Source of the DNA: Variovorax sp. ZS18.2.2
Lineage (GTDB): Bacteria > Pseudomonadota > Gammaproteobacteria > Burkholderiales > Burkholderiaceae_C
Assembly (NCBI RefSeq): GCF_024701975.1
Contig: NZ_JANLNM010000005.1
Coordinates: forward strand, 1 to 64,000
Length of the DNA stretch: 64,000 nt
Reading direction: 5' to 3'
Shown here: in pieces, positions 34,523 to 43,804 of the stretch
How positions within the stretch are numbered: position 1 is the first letter of the stretch
How the letters are laid out: every line of letters starts with the position of its first letter
Program-made: the position numbers and the translations under genes
Notes under the pieces: model-generated
Database searches by the model: none
Told to the model about the DNA's origin: nothing
Seen by the model: only the letters and a program-made list of their open reading frames with translations

Positions 34523-35416
34523 ATGAACACGTTCTTCGTCACTCCAGGAATACGCCGCGCGGGGCTCGGCATGCTGCTGCTGGCTGCTTCGGTGCTGATG
34601 CCAGCGATGTCTTATGCGCAGCAGCAGCCTGCGCCGGCCGCCGCGCTGCGCGCGAAGCTGCAGGCGCTCGCGCCGCAACTGGAGCGCAATGCCTTTCGTC
34701 GCCCGCTCGCACTCGAATCGAGCGAAGCCGCGGACCGCTTGAGCGGCGATGTCTATGCGCTGGTGGACCATCCCTTCGCACGCGTGAGCAGCGCGCTGCG
34801 GGAGCCGGCCGCGTGGTGCCAGGTGCTGATGCTTCACCTCAACACCAAGCACTGCGCGGTGCAGGGCGGCGGCGCCACGCTGGCGGTGGCCATCGGCCGC
34901 AAGTTCGACCAGCCGCTGTCGGATGCGCAGACCATCGCCTTCGCCTACACCCCCGGCAAGGCGGACGCGAACTACCTCAATGTTCGCTTGAGCGCCGACA
35001 CCGGCCCACTCTCCACACGCGACTACAGCATCGTGTTCGAAGCGGCACCGGCCGATGGCGGCAAGACGGCGATCCACCTGCGCTATGCGTATGCCTACGG
35101 CACGGCGGCGCGGCTCGCGATGAAGGGCTACCTCGCCACGCTCGGCAGCGACAAGGTCGGCTTCACGCCCGCGGGACAGGGCGGCTACATCGGCGGGGTG
35201 CGCGGCGTGGTGGAGCGCAACACCATGCGCTACTACCTCGCGATCGACAGTTATCTCGATGCGCCCGGCGCGGGCCAGCTGGAGCAGCGCCTCGCGGCAT
35301 GGTTCGATGCGACGGAGCAGTACGCCAAGCAGCTCCACGAAATCGAGAAGAGCGACTACCTCACGATGAAGCGCCACGAGTTCCAGCGCATGCAACAGCA
35401 GCAAGCCGCGTCCTGA
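34523..35416 (+). CDS. Exported protein of unknown function
   Basis: 297 residues with a clear signal peptide (MLLLAASVLMPAMSYAQQQ, cleavage near residue 33), so it is periplasmic or outer-membrane associated. The mature part has one Cys pair (WCQVLMLHLNTKHC, about residues 97-110). It goes on with SIVFEAAPADGGKTAIHLRYAYAYG and GFTPAGQGGYIGGVRGVVERNTMRYYLAIDSYLD, which read as long beta-strands of a lipocalin- or START-like barrel. I do not recognise a named family. The last 15 residues are Gln-rich. Its promoter probably lies in the AT-rich spacer upstream. Confidence 0.7.
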   Translation: MNTFFVTPGIRRAGLGMLLLAASVLMPAMSYAQQQPAPAAALRAKLQALAPQLERNAFRRPLALESSEAADRLSGDVYALVDHPFARVSSALREPAAWCQVLMLHLNTKHCAVQGGGATLAVAIGRKFDQPLSDAQTIAFAYTPGKADANYLNVRLSADTGPLSTRDYSIVFEAAPADGGKTAIHLRYAYAYGTAARLAMKGYLATLGSDKVGFTPAGQGGYIGGVRGVVERNTMRYYLAIDSYLDAPGAGQLEQRLAAWFDATEQYAKQLHEIEKSDYLTMKRHEFQRMQQQQAAS

Positions 35417-35457
35417 AGCAACGGCGCGGCGACGCGCTCATTCAAAGAACTCAGTGA

Positions 35458-35670
35458 TCAGTGGTGGCCGGTGGGCTCCTTGCCCATGTCGACATAGCGC
35501 AGCTCGCGATGATGCCGACGCCGCGAGCTGCTGCCCGGCCATGCGAACACCACGAGGCTCAATGCAGCCAGCGCGATCGACGCCGCGGTGCCGAGCACAC
35601 CGACATGCCAGACCCAGCCCACGCCGGCGAGCCAGGCCGCCCACAGCAGGATACGAACCAGTATTGCCAT
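35458..35670 (-). CDS. Small two-segment membrane protein
   Basis: 70 residues. Two hydrophobic segments (about 4-22 and 26-46) are followed by a basic stretch (SSRRRHHRELRYVDMGK) that should face the cytoplasm, and a His pair at the end. No motif names a function. It converges on the gene at 34523 with 41 bp between stops. Being short and single, it could be questioned, but the membrane-protein composition and ATG start support it. Confidence 0.55.
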   Translation of the reverse strand: MAILVRILLWAAWLAGVGWVWHVGVLGTAASIALAALSLVVFAWPGSSSRRRHHRELRYVDMGKEPTGHH

Positions 35671-35927
35671 CGCGCGCCCTATTCACGTCTTTCACATCTT
35701 TGACCTGGAACCACTTTAGCAGCGCATCTGCAAACTCAAGCATTCAACTGAAGGCATACCGATGCCTACGACTTACGGCCTGCCCTGTGATTACCCAGAA
35801 ATAATCTGCAAAAAGTGTTGACGCGATGCCATGAGGCTGTTCAAGCTGTAAACGGGCAGTAAACCCGCGAACTCAGCGCGGGCCCCGGGTTCCAAGCAAG
35901 CTCGCTCGCTCACACGCAAAGGCCGCC

Positions 35928-36629
35928 GTGAAACCGTCGTTTCTTCCTGGTTGGGTTCTCTCGCTTGCGTGCATCGCCGCCGTTCTCGGCACACCCGCTG
36001 CCGCGGCGGACATCGAATTGCAAGGCCGCGAACTGGTGGTGTCGGGCATGCTCGACGGCAGCGCGATCAAGCCCTTCACGGACCATCTCGCAAGCGGCAC
36101 CGTGCGCATCGTGGTGTTCGAAGATCTCTCCGGCGGCACCGCCGATGCGGCCGGCGCCTTTGCCGATGCCATCCGCGCGAGCGGCGTCGCCACCGAGATC
36201 CGCGGCCAATGCATGGCCGCCTGCGCCTACGCATTCCTCGCGGGCAAGACACATCGATTCGGTTACGGCTTCCAGGTCAACGGCATCCTGCTGCCGGTGG
36301 CCGCGCGCCCCACGGCGGCCGAGCTGGCCGTGCGCTGGCGCGGCGAGGAAGCCCACAAGACACTGGCCGACTTCACGCCCGCAACCGCCAGCACCGCGGG
36401 CACGGCGACGGCGAAACCGGTGGAGGCCAGTGTCCCGCCCGCGAAGGACAACAAGGACGCCAGAGACAACTGGCAGCCCGAGCACGGCGTGCTCTTCACC
36501 GCGAGCCCCACGCTCTTCGGGCGCATCTACAACGCCTACTACTGCGACGGCACGCAGGGCCGCGATTTCTCGAAGTGCGAGCGCCTCTCGGACGCCGATC
36601 CGTACAAGCTCGGCGTGCTCACGCCGTAG
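35928..36629 (+). CDS. Exported protein, ClpP/crotonase-like fold, unknown function
   Basis: 233 residues starting at GTG 35928. A signal peptide ends GTPAAAADIEL (about residue 27). The core DIELQGRELVVSGMLDG, then FEDLSGGTADAAGAFADAIRASGVATEIRGQCMAACAYAFLAGKTHRFGYG, follows the periplasmic ClpP/crotonase-like group, where a GxCxSACxxhhlaG motif carries the nucleophile region. Here it is GQCMAACAYAFLAG, with Ala where Ser is usual, so peptidase activity is doubtful. Two further Cys near the end may form a disulfide. The 257-bp spacer before it shows no gene. Confidence 0.65.
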   Translation: MKPSFLPGWVLSLACIAAVLGTPAAAADIELQGRELVVSGMLDGSAIKPFTDHLASGTVRIVVFEDLSGGTADAAGAFADAIRASGVATEIRGQCMAACAYAFLAGKTHRFGYGFQVNGILLPVAARPTAAELAVRWRGEEAHKTLADFTPATASTAGTATAKPVEASVPPAKDNKDARDNWQPEHGVLFTASPTLFGRIYNAYYCDGTQGRDFSKCERLSDADPYKLGVLTP

Positions 36630-36638
36630 CCCTTCGCT

Positions 36639-37658
36639 TCAGCGCAGCAGCCCGACCGCCAGCGGAAAGCTGAAGAAGGCCGCCACCGTCGTCCACAGGA
36701 TGATGCGTGCGATGCGCCCGTTGTCGGCGCCGAAGCGCTCGGCCAGCATCGACACATTGCTCGCGCTCGGCAGCGCCGCGACCAGCACGATCACCACCAG
36801 CGCCGCATGCGAGAGCGGCAGCCCCAGCGCGATGGCGCCCGCGCCCAGCGCCCACACCAGCAGCGGATGCAGCAGCAGCTTCACGGCCACCACCGGCAAC
36901 ACGTCGGCCAGCGGCGCCTTGGGCATGGCGGCGCCTCCCGTTCCCATGGCCTGAGCTACCGCGGCGCTCGCCACATGCTCGCGTGCCAGCAATGCGGAAC
37001 GCGCCAGCACCGCGCCGATGGTGAAGAGCGCCACCGGCGAGGCCGCGTCCGCGAGCATGGCGATGGTGCGGTCGATGGGCCCCGGCAACTGCCAGCGCGC
37101 GGCCGACAGCAGCACGCCCAGCAGGATCGACCAGGGCATCGGGTTCACGACGATACCGCGCAGCGCCTTGCGCGCCGCCTGCGAGGCACCGTGCTGCCCT
37201 GCGCCACCGGCTCCGTCCAGACGCGACAGCGCAATGCACAGCGACGAGGTCACGACCAGGTCGAACGCGATCGTGATGATCATCGGCCCGGCCGCCTGCG
37301 CGCCGAGGATCGCGACCAAGAGCGGCACGCCCATGAAGCCCGTGTTCGGAAAGGCGGCCACCAGCGCGCCGAAGGCCGCGTCGTTCCAGCCGATGCGCGC
37401 GTTGCGGGTCAGCATGACCACGCCCGCCACCACGGCCAGCGCGCTCGCGCCCCAGATGAGTGCCACGCTGCCGTCGAGCAGCTGCGCGATCGGCGTGCCG
37501 GCGCCGAAGCGCAGCAGCATGCACGGCAGCGCGAAATACAGCACGAAGGTGTTGAGGCCGGGAATCGCCTCCAGGGGCAGGAGGCGGGCGCGGGCAGCGG
37601 CGTAGCCGGCCGCAATCAACGCGAAGAAGGGGAAAGTAACAAGGAATACGGGCAGCAC
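36639..37658 (-). CDS. AEC-family (auxin efflux carrier-like) permease
   Basis: 339 residues from GTG 37658, with ten hydrophobic segments in two five-helix bundles. NTFVLYFALPCMLLRFGAGT, AAFPNTGFMGVPLLVAILG and SVALFTIGAVLARSAL are the conserved AEC blocks, including the crossover Asn/Pro region. AEC proteins move malonate, malate or other organic anions across the inner membrane. The substrate is unknown. It is convergent with the gene before it and divergent from rep. Confidence 0.88.
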   Translation of the reverse strand: MLPVFLVTFPFFALIAAGYAAARARLLPLEAIPGLNTFVLYFALPCMLLRFGAGTPIAQLLDGSVALIWGASALAVVAGVVMLTRNARIGWNDAAFGALVAAFPNTGFMGVPLLVAILGAQAAGPMIITIAFDLVVTSSLCIALSRLDGAGGAGQHGASQAARKALRGIVVNPMPWSILLGVLLSAARWQLPGPIDRTIAMLADAASPVALFTIGAVLARSALLAREHVASAAVAQAMGTGGAAMPKAPLADVLPVVAVKLLLHPLLVWALGAGAIALGLPLSHAALVVIVLVAALPSASNVSMLAERFGADNGRIARIILWTTVAAFFSFPLAVGLLR

Positions 37659-37798
37659 CGCCAGATTGTCGTTGCCCCGCCTGCGCCTGGCCCCTTTCCT
37701 GCGTGTGCCGCCTACAACGTCCCGGGGGTCAGCCCCGTATCATTGCCCGCTTTGCGCCTGCCGTTCCCCACGGCGTTTTCCGGTTCGCCCCCTCTCCC

Positions 37799-39904
37799 AT
37801 GTCCCACGGTCTCAATCTCGCGCAACAAGAAGCGGTCAACTACATGCACGGTCCCTGCCTTGTGCTGGCAGGCGCGGGTTCGGGCAAGACACGGGTGATC
37901 ACGCACAAGATCGGCCGACTGATCCAGGCCGGCCTCGAACCCAAGCGCATCGCGGCCATCACCTTCACGAACAAGGCCGCCGCTGAAATGCGCGAGCGCG
38001 CGAAAGACCTGATCGGCCGGGACGCGCGCAAGGTGATCGTCTGTACCTTCCACGCGCTGGGCGTGCGCATGATGCGGGAAGACGGCGCGGTGCTGGGCCT
38101 GAAGCCCGCCTTCAGCATCCTGGACAGCGACGACGTGACCAAGATCCTGAAGGACGCCGGCGGCACCACCGACATCGCCACCGCCCGCATCTGGCAGTGG
38201 ACCATCAGCAAGTGGAAGAACATGGGCCTCGATGCCCAGCAGGCCGCAGCCGCCGCAGTGGACGACAACGAGCGCATCACGGCCGAGGTCATGCGCCACT
38301 ACGAGGAGCGGCTGCAGGCCTACCAGAGCGTCGACTTCGACGACCTGATCGGCATGCCGCTCAGGCTGTTGCACGACTTTCCCGAAGTGCGCGCCAAGTG
38401 GCAGGCCGCGCTCGGCCACATCCTGGTGGACGAATACCAGGACACCAACGCCACGCAATACGAAGTGCTCAAGGCCCTGGCCGGCGACCGCGCCCGCTTC
38501 ACCGCGGTGGGCGACGACGACCAGTCGATCTACGGCTGGCGCGGTGCCACGCTGGACAACCTGAAGAAGCTGCCGATCGACTACCCGACGCTCAAGGTCA
38601 TCAAGCTGGAGCAGAACTACCGCTCCACCAGCGCCATCCTGCGCGCGGCCAACAACGTGATCGGCCCCAACCCCAAGCTGTTTCCCAAGACGCTGTTCTC
38701 CGAGCTGGGCGAAGGCGAGCCGGTGCGCGTGGTCGATGCCGACACCGAGCTGCACGAGGCCGAGCGCGCGGTGGCGCGCATCGTGAGCCTGCGCGCGGGC
38801 GATGCGGTCACGCAAGGGCCGCAGCACAAGGAGTTTCGCGACTTCGCCATCCTCTACCGCGCCAACCACCAGGCACGGATCCTGGAGCAGGCGCTGCGCC
38901 GCGCGCAGATTCCCTACAAGGTGTCGGGCGGCCAGAGCTTCTTCGACCGCGCCGAAATCAAGGACCTGTGCGGCTGGTTCCGCCTCTGGGTCAACAACGA
39001 CGACGACCCCGCGTTCCTGCGCGCCATCACCACGCCCAAGCGCGGCATCGGCCACACCACGCTCGCGAGCCTGGGCACCTTCGCGAGCCAGTACAAGCTG
39101 AGCCTGTTCGCGGCGCTGTTCAGCCCGTCGCTGCCCAGCGTGATTCCCAAGCGCACGCTCGAGGGCGTACACGAGTTCGGCCGCTACATCAACGACCTGG
39201 AATACCGCGCGCGCCGCACCATGGGCGCCGAAGACTCGCGCACCTTCATGCTCGACTGGCTCAAGGAGATCGACTACGAGCGCCATCTCTACGAAGGCGA
39301 AGAGAGCGAAGCGGCCGCCGCCACGCGCTGGAACAACGTGCTGGAGTTCGTCGACTGGATGTCGCAACGCGCCGGCGGATCGCTGGACGACGCCTCGGGC
39401 GCCAACGACAACAACGAGACCGAACGCAAGAGCCTGCTCGAGGTCGCGCAGACCATCTCGCTGCTCTCGACCATCAGCGAACGCGAGCAGGACCAGAACG
39501 TGGTCACGCTCTCCACGCTGCATGCCTCCAAGGGCCTGGAGTGGCCGCACGTGGTGCTGATCGGCGTGACCGAGGGCATGCTGCCCTTCAAGCTCGACGA
39601 CGACAACGGCCGCCAGAAGGTGGTGAGCGACGAGACAACGCAGCGCCTGCAGGAAGAGCGCCGCCTGATGTACGTGGGCATCACCCGCGCGCAGCGCAGC
39701 CTGGCGGTGAGCTGGACCAAGAAGCGCAAGCAAGGCCGCGACATGGTGCCCTGCCTGCCGAGCCGCTTCATCGCCGAGATGGGCCTGGACAAAACCACGA
39801 CCCGGGAAGACCCGCGCGAGAAGCTCAAGGCGCTGCGCGCCGAGTTTGCGCAGAAGGCACAGGACAGCGCGGCTGCGAAGGCGGCCGCCGCGGCGGCGCC
39901 ATGA
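37799..39904 (+). CDS. rep: Rep-type ATP-dependent DNA helicase (UvrD/Rep family)
   Basis: 701 residues from the ATG at 37799. Superfamily 1A motifs are in order: motif I AGAGSGKT (24-31), motif Ia ITFTNKAAAEM, motif II VDEYQDTN, motif III VGDDDQSIYGWRG, motif IV EQNYRS, motif V STLHASKGLEW and motif VI YVGITRAQ. Rep moves 3' to 5' on single-stranded DNA and helps forks past bound proteins. It is near E. coli Rep in length (673). The C-terminus is Ala/Lys-rich. TATCAT at 37738-37743 may be its -10. It overlaps the next gene by four bases. Confidence 0.93.
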   Translation: MSHGLNLAQQEAVNYMHGPCLVLAGAGSGKTRVITHKIGRLIQAGLEPKRIAAITFTNKAAAEMRERAKDLIGRDARKVIVCTFHALGVRMMREDGAVLGLKPAFSILDSDDVTKILKDAGGTTDIATARIWQWTISKWKNMGLDAQQAAAAAVDDNERITAEVMRHYEERLQAYQSVDFDDLIGMPLRLLHDFPEVRAKWQAALGHILVDEYQDTNATQYEVLKALAGDRARFTAVGDDDQSIYGWRGATLDNLKKLPIDYPTLKVIKLEQNYRSTSAILRAANNVIGPNPKLFPKTLFSELGEGEPVRVVDADTELHEAERAVARIVSLRAGDAVTQGPQHKEFRDFAILYRANHQARILEQALRRAQIPYKVSGGQSFFDRAEIKDLCGWFRLWVNNDDDPAFLRAITTPKRGIGHTTLASLGTFASQYKLSLFAALFSPSLPSVIPKRTLEGVHEFGRYINDLEYRARRTMGAEDSRTFMLDWLKEIDYERHLYEGEESEAAAATRWNNVLEFVDWMSQRAGGSLDDASGANDNNETERKSLLEVAQTISLLSTISEREQDQNVVTLSTLHASKGLEWPHVVLIGVTEGMLPFKLDDDNGRQKVVSDETTQRLQEERRLMYVGITRAQRSLAVSWTKKRKQGRDMVPCLPSRFIAEMGLDKTTTREDPREKLKALRAEFAQKAQDSAAAKAAAAAAP

Positions 39905-40344
39905 AGGCACTGCTCGCTGCCTTCGCCGCGCTCGCCGTCACGGGCTGCGCCGCGGTCGACCCCAACTGCCCCGCCGACGCGCGCGACCTGCCGCTGCCAT
40001 CGCTCTACGGCCGCTGGGAAGCGCGCTTCGACGGCCTGCCCGCCGTGTCCGTCGTACAGCTGGGCAAGCACCCCGACTACGCCGGCGTGCGCGGCACGAT
40101 CACGCGCAACGCCGATGGCAGCGCCAAGGCTTCGGTGGCGCAGCTCGCGGGCGACGTCGACGACGAAGGCGCCCTCTCCATCGACGAATCGCTGGACGGC
40201 CGTGCCATCAGCGGCAACTGGGCCGGCACCTTGCAGCCGCGTTCCTGCGGCCGCGAATTCAGGGGCACGTGGCGCAATGCCGCGGACGAAAGTACGCACC
40301 CGTTCGTGCTGATCAAAACGGGCGGTTTGGAAGGAAAACAATGA
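39901..40344 (+). CDS. Small lipoprotein of unknown function
   Basis: 147 residues. The signal ends ALAVTGC (Cys16), a lipobox. The mature protein (YGRWEARFDGLPAVSVVQLGKHPDYAGVRGTITRNADG to SISGNW-like GRAISGNWAGTLQP) looks like a small beta-sandwich with alternating strands and has two further Cys. It overlaps rep by an ATGA and pldA by an ATGA, so it is made together with both, and its envelope location suggests a link with the phospholipase. No named family is recognised. Confidence 0.7.
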   Translation: MKALLAAFAALAVTGCAAVDPNCPADARDLPLPSLYGRWEARFDGLPAVSVVQLGKHPDYAGVRGTITRNADGSAKASVAQLAGDVDDEGALSIDESLDGRAISGNWAGTLQPRSCGREFRGTWRNAADESTHPFVLIKTGGLEGKQ

Positions 40345-41507
40345 CCACTCGCACACACGCGTTCTCCGCAACGTTCATGACGTTCGCGGCCTGCCTGGGC
40401 AGCGCGGCCACCTACGCACAGGCCGTCGACAAGCCGTCGAGCCCGCTGGCCGATTCGCAGCTCACCTGGCAGCAATGCGCGGCGCTCGGCAACAACAACG
40501 AAGCCCGCCTGGCCTGCTTCGACCGCTGGGCGCAGCAGCAGACGCTGCCCTCGGTGTCGGTGCCCGTCGCACCGCCGGTGCTGGCCAGCACGCAGGCGCC
40601 GCCGGTGGACGGATCGATCCCGGCCACCCGCGTGATCTCGGTCGCCACCACCGAGGGCTGCCGCGACCGCCAGTACTCGGCGCTCTCGCGCTTCTGGGAG
40701 CTGGAGAACGCCACCGACTGCGGAACCTTCGGCTTCCGCGGCTACCGGCCGCTCAACGTCTCGGTCTCGGCCGCCACCAAGAAGCCGCAGGTGCCCACCT
40801 CGCCGTCGCCCGACCACACCGGCGAGCCCGTCGCCTACCAGGCCAACGAGATGCGCATCGGCCTGTCGGTGCGCACCAAGCTCGCGCAGGGCATGCTCAC
40901 GCAGAACGACCCGATCCGGAAAGACTCGCTGTGGTTCGCCTACTCGCAGCAGTCGACGTGGCAGCTGTTCAACGGCGCGATCTCGCGGCCGTTCCGCACC
41001 ACCGACCACGAGCCCGAGCTGATGTATGTCTACCCGACCGACTTCCACCTGCCCGGCGGCTGGCGCTGGCGCTATGCGGGCCTGGGCATCGTGCACCAGT
41101 CGAATGGCCAGACCTTGCCCCTGTCGCGCAGCTGGAACCGCGTCTACCTGATGGGCGGCGCCGAGCTCGGCGACAAGTTCCAGATCACCGGACGCATCTG
41201 GAAGCGCATCTCGGAAGATGCGGCGAAGGACGACAACCCCGACATCGCCGACTACATCGGCCGCGCCGAAATCTCCGGCCGCTGGAACCTCAACCGCGAC
41301 AACACGCTCGGCGTGACCGTGCGCAACAACCTGCGCGACAGCGGCCGCGGCTCGGTGAAGCTCGAATGGTTGAAGGCCATCGGCGACCCGACCAAGAGCA
41401 ACCTGCGCTTCCACACGCAGCTGTTCCATGGCTATGGCGACACGCTGGTGGACTACAACCGCAAGCGCACCGTCTTGAGCATCGGCCTGAGCCTCGTCGA
41501 CTTCTGA
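40341..41507 (+). CDS. pldA: Outer-membrane phospholipase A
   Basis: 388 residues with a signal peptide (to about residue 28). The C-terminal 12-strand barrel carries the catalytic triad: H252 and S254 in GIVHQSNGQ and N266 in SRSWNRVY. The spacings of 2 and 12 residues are the same as in E. coli PldA (His142, Ser144, Asn156). It ends in LSLVDF with the aromatic last residue needed for barrel insertion. PldA removes misplaced phospholipids from the outer leaflet. It has an extra 100-residue N-terminal segment with Cys-rich WQQCAALGNNNEARLACFDRWA, typical of Burkholderiales members. Confidence 0.93.
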   Translation: MTTRTHAFSATFMTFAACLGSAATYAQAVDKPSSPLADSQLTWQQCAALGNNNEARLACFDRWAQQQTLPSVSVPVAPPVLASTQAPPVDGSIPATRVISVATTEGCRDRQYSALSRFWELENATDCGTFGFRGYRPLNVSVSAATKKPQVPTSPSPDHTGEPVAYQANEMRIGLSVRTKLAQGMLTQNDPIRKDSLWFAYSQQSTWQLFNGAISRPFRTTDHEPELMYVYPTDFHLPGGWRWRYAGLGIVHQSNGQTLPLSRSWNRVYLMGGAELGDKFQITGRIWKRISEDAAKDDNPDIADYIGRAEISGRWNLNRDNTLGVTVRNNLRDSGRGSVKLEWLKAIGDPTKSNLRFHTQLFHGYGDTLVDYNRKRTVLSIGLSLVDF

Positions 41508-41534
41508 TCTTCTTCATTCACACCGGCAAACACC

Positions 41535-42389
41535 ATGAGTGCTGACCTGTCCCCCGTCGATGCCACGCAGCGCGAGATCATCGCGGCGCTGCACGTGGCT
41601 CCCGTCTTCGATGCCGCCGCCGAACTCGCGCGGCGCACCGACTTTCTCGCCAGCTACCTGAAGCAGACCGGCCTGAAGACGCTGGTGCTCGGCATCAGCG
41701 GCGGCGTCGATTCGCTGACCGCCGGCTGCCTCGCGCAGCGCGCCGTCGAGAAGCTGCGCAGCGAAGGCTACGACGCCACCTTCATCGCGATGCGCCTGCC
41801 CTACGGTGTGCAGAAGGACGAAGCGGAAGCCCAGCGATCGCTCACCGTGATGAAGCCCGACCGCACGATCACCGTCGATATCCGCCCCGCGGCCGACGGC
41901 ATGCTCGCCGCGCTGAAGGCCGGCGACCTGAAGTTCCGCGATGCGGCGCACGAGGACTTCGTGCTCGGCAACATCAAGGCGCGCGAGCGCATGGTGGCGC
42001 AGTTCGCGGTGGCCGGCGCGCACGACGGCATCGTCATCGGCACCGACCATGCGGCCGAGGCGCTGATGGGTTTCTTCACCAAGTTCGGCGATGGCGCGGC
42101 CGACATCACGCCGCTCACCGGCCTCAACAAGCGCCGTGTGCGCGCGGTGGCGCAACTGCTCGGTGCGCCCGACGAACTGGTCTACAAGGTGCCCACCGCC
42201 GACCTCGAATCGCTGGTGCCGGGCAAGCCCGACGAGGACGCCTTCGGCGTGACCTACGAACAGATCGACGACTTCCTCGAAGGCAAGCCGGTCTCGGCCG
42301 CGGCGCGCGCGATCATCCTGTCGACGCATCGCAAGAGCGCGCACAAGCGCGCGCTGCCGGTCGAGCCGCCGCCCGCCAACGCCGGCTGA
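41535..42389 (+). CDS. nadE: NH3-dependent NAD+ synthetase
   Basis: 284 residues. The PP-loop is SGGVDS (55-60), and GTDHAAEALMGFFTKFGDGAADITPLTGLNKRRVR is the ATP/deamido-NAD binding signature of NadE. The enzyme adenylates and amidates deamido-NAD to NAD+ in the cytoplasm. The length fits the ammonia-dependent type without a glutaminase domain. It follows pldA by 27 bp and ends in a strong intrinsic terminator. Confidence 0.95.
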   Translation: MSADLSPVDATQREIIAALHVAPVFDAAAELARRTDFLASYLKQTGLKTLVLGISGGVDSLTAGCLAQRAVEKLRSEGYDATFIAMRLPYGVQKDEAEAQRSLTVMKPDRTITVDIRPAADGMLAALKAGDLKFRDAAHEDFVLGNIKARERMVAQFAVAGAHDGIVIGTDHAAEALMGFFTKFGDGAADITPLTGLNKRRVRAVAQLLGAPDELVYKVPTADLESLVPGKPDEDAFGVTYEQIDDFLEGKPVSAAARAIILSTHRKSAHKRALPVEPPPANAG

Positions 42390-42412
42390 CGCCGCAGCCC
42401 CGTTCCCTCGCC

Positions 42413-42443
42413 ACGCGCCCTTCCAGGGCGCGTTTGCTTTTGT
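42413..42443 (+). terminator. Intrinsic terminator of nadE
   Basis: ACGCGCCC (42413-42420) and GGGCGCGT (42426-42433) form a perfect 8-bp stem with loop TTCCA, followed by TTGCTTTTGT. It closes the rep-nadE transcription unit and separates it from the porin operon. Confidence 0.85.
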
Positions 42444-42496
42444 GCGCCTGAAAAACTAAGGCCACAGAAATTTGCGGGAACATCGATTCCAAATAA

Positions 42497-42530
42497 AACG
42501 TTGGATTTTTTCAGATCAACGTTCTAACAT
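42497..42530 (+). promoter_or_regulatory. Promoter with overlapping palindrome before the porin/ceramidase operon
   Basis: TTGGAT (42501-42506) and TAACAT (42525-42530), 18 bp apart, form a fair sigma70 promoter. AACGTTG (42497-42503) and CAACGTT (42517-42523) form a perfect 7-bp inverted repeat overlapping the -35 and the spacer, a position typical of a repressor site. TetR at 51202 or an outside regulator could bind here; that is inference. Confidence 0.55.
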
Positions 42531-42601
42531 TCGCCCCGCACCGGAAACACGGCGCACTTCCAGCGAAGAGCTGCATGGCTTGGGCAGATGAAGGAAACAA
42601 C

Positions 42602-43789
42602 ATGACAAGACGAGTCCCCCTTTCGGCGGCCGCTGCGCTGGCGCTGCCGTTGTGTGCCGGCACCGTGTGGGCACAGAGCAGCCTCACGCTGTACGGCACG
42701 GTCGATGCGGGCCTGCGCTACGAGACGCATGCCACCGACTACGGCGCCGACGGCGCCCCCGTGAACACACGCTCACGCCTGCGCATGACAAGGGAAGGCG
42801 GCATGTCGGAAAGCTTCTGGGGCGTGAAGGGCACCGAAGACCTGGGCGGCGGATTGCAGGCGATCTTCCAGCTCGAGAGCCACTTCGACCTGCGCAACGG
42901 CGACCCGCTTCCGAAGGACGGCTCGCAGTACATGCAGATCGCCTCGGTCGGGCTGATATCGCAGTCGTGGGGCCAGCTCACGCTCGGGCGGCAGTACAAC
43001 GTGGCGATGGAGGCCACATCGCTCGCCTACGGCTCCAACCTCTGGGCCGACTACTTCAACGCCTTCAAGCCCGAGCACACGCTCCTGGCCGCGAGCAAGA
43101 CCAACAACATGGTCCATTGGGGCGCGCAGCTGGGCGACGTGGTGCTGCTCGCGCAGTACGCCATCGGCGAGGGCGAGGGTTCCTCCAAGCGCGGCAGCCA
43201 GTACGGCGTGGGCGCGGCCTACGTGCCGGAGAACGGCCCGGTCAAGCTGGCCGGCGCGCTCATGCGCACCAAGGACGATGACTCGAATGCGAAGTTCGAC
43301 ATCTACACCGCCGGTGCGCAGTTCAGGCTCGGCGAATCGACCACGCTGCAGGCCGGCTACATCGAGAACCGGCGCGACAACAACTTCATCTCGTTCGCGA
43401 ACGGTCCGTTCAGCGCGGTCGACCTCGCGGGGCTCGGGATCATCTCGCCGGCGCAGACGGTGGACCCGAGCATCCCGGGCGGCTTCAGCAAGCGCCGGAT
43501 GATCCTGGGCGGCATTACCTACAAGGCCACGCCCTTGCTCACGCTCGCGGCCAACGTATGGTTCACGCGGCAGCGCGGCTACACGAGCGACTTCGACGGC
43601 TCGGCGAGCCAGTACCAGCTGGTGGCGGGGTATGCGCTGTCGAAGCGGACCATGCTCTACGCCGAGATCGATCACTCGGTGTACCGCGGCGGCCTCATCG
43701 GCGCGCAGCTCGTGGGCATCAATGCGCAGAGCCCGACGATCGCGCGCACGCAGACCGGCACCACCGTCGGCATCCGCCACACCTTCTAG
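42602..43789 (+). CDS. Outer-membrane porin, first gene of the proposed sphingolipid operon
   Basis: 395 residues from the ATG at 42602. The signal peptide ends GTVWAQ (cleavage near residue 24). QSSLTLYGTVDAGLRYE is the universal start of Burkholderiales 16-strand porins, WGVKGTEDLGGGLQAIFQLE and WGQLTLGRQYN are the next conserved strands, and the chain ends TTVGIRHTF with C-terminal Phe. It would form a trimeric pore. As first gene of a seven-gene unit that degrades envelope-external substrates, it may be tuned to lipid breakdown products. It is 15 bp from the cytochrome gene. Confidence 0.92.
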   Translation: MTRRVPLSAAAALALPLCAGTVWAQSSLTLYGTVDAGLRYETHATDYGADGAPVNTRSRLRMTREGGMSESFWGVKGTEDLGGGLQAIFQLESHFDLRNGDPLPKDGSQYMQIASVGLISQSWGQLTLGRQYNVAMEATSLAYGSNLWADYFNAFKPEHTLLAASKTNNMVHWGAQLGDVVLLAQYAIGEGEGSSKRGSQYGVGAAYVPENGPVKLAGALMRTKDDDSNAKFDIYTAGAQFRLGESTTLQAGYIENRRDNNFISFANGPFSAVDLAGLGIISPAQTVDPSIPGGFSKRRMILGGITYKATPLLTLAANVWFTRQRGYTSDFDGSASQYQLVAGYALSKRTMLYAEIDHSVYRGGLIGAQLVGINAQSPTIARTQTGTTVGIRHTF

Positions 43790-43804
43790 CCAGGCAACGA
43801 ACGC

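Noticed and set aside
37712..39910. 732-codon minus-strand frame opposite rep
   Set aside because: Codon-bias artefact; all seven helicase motifs are on the plus strand in order.
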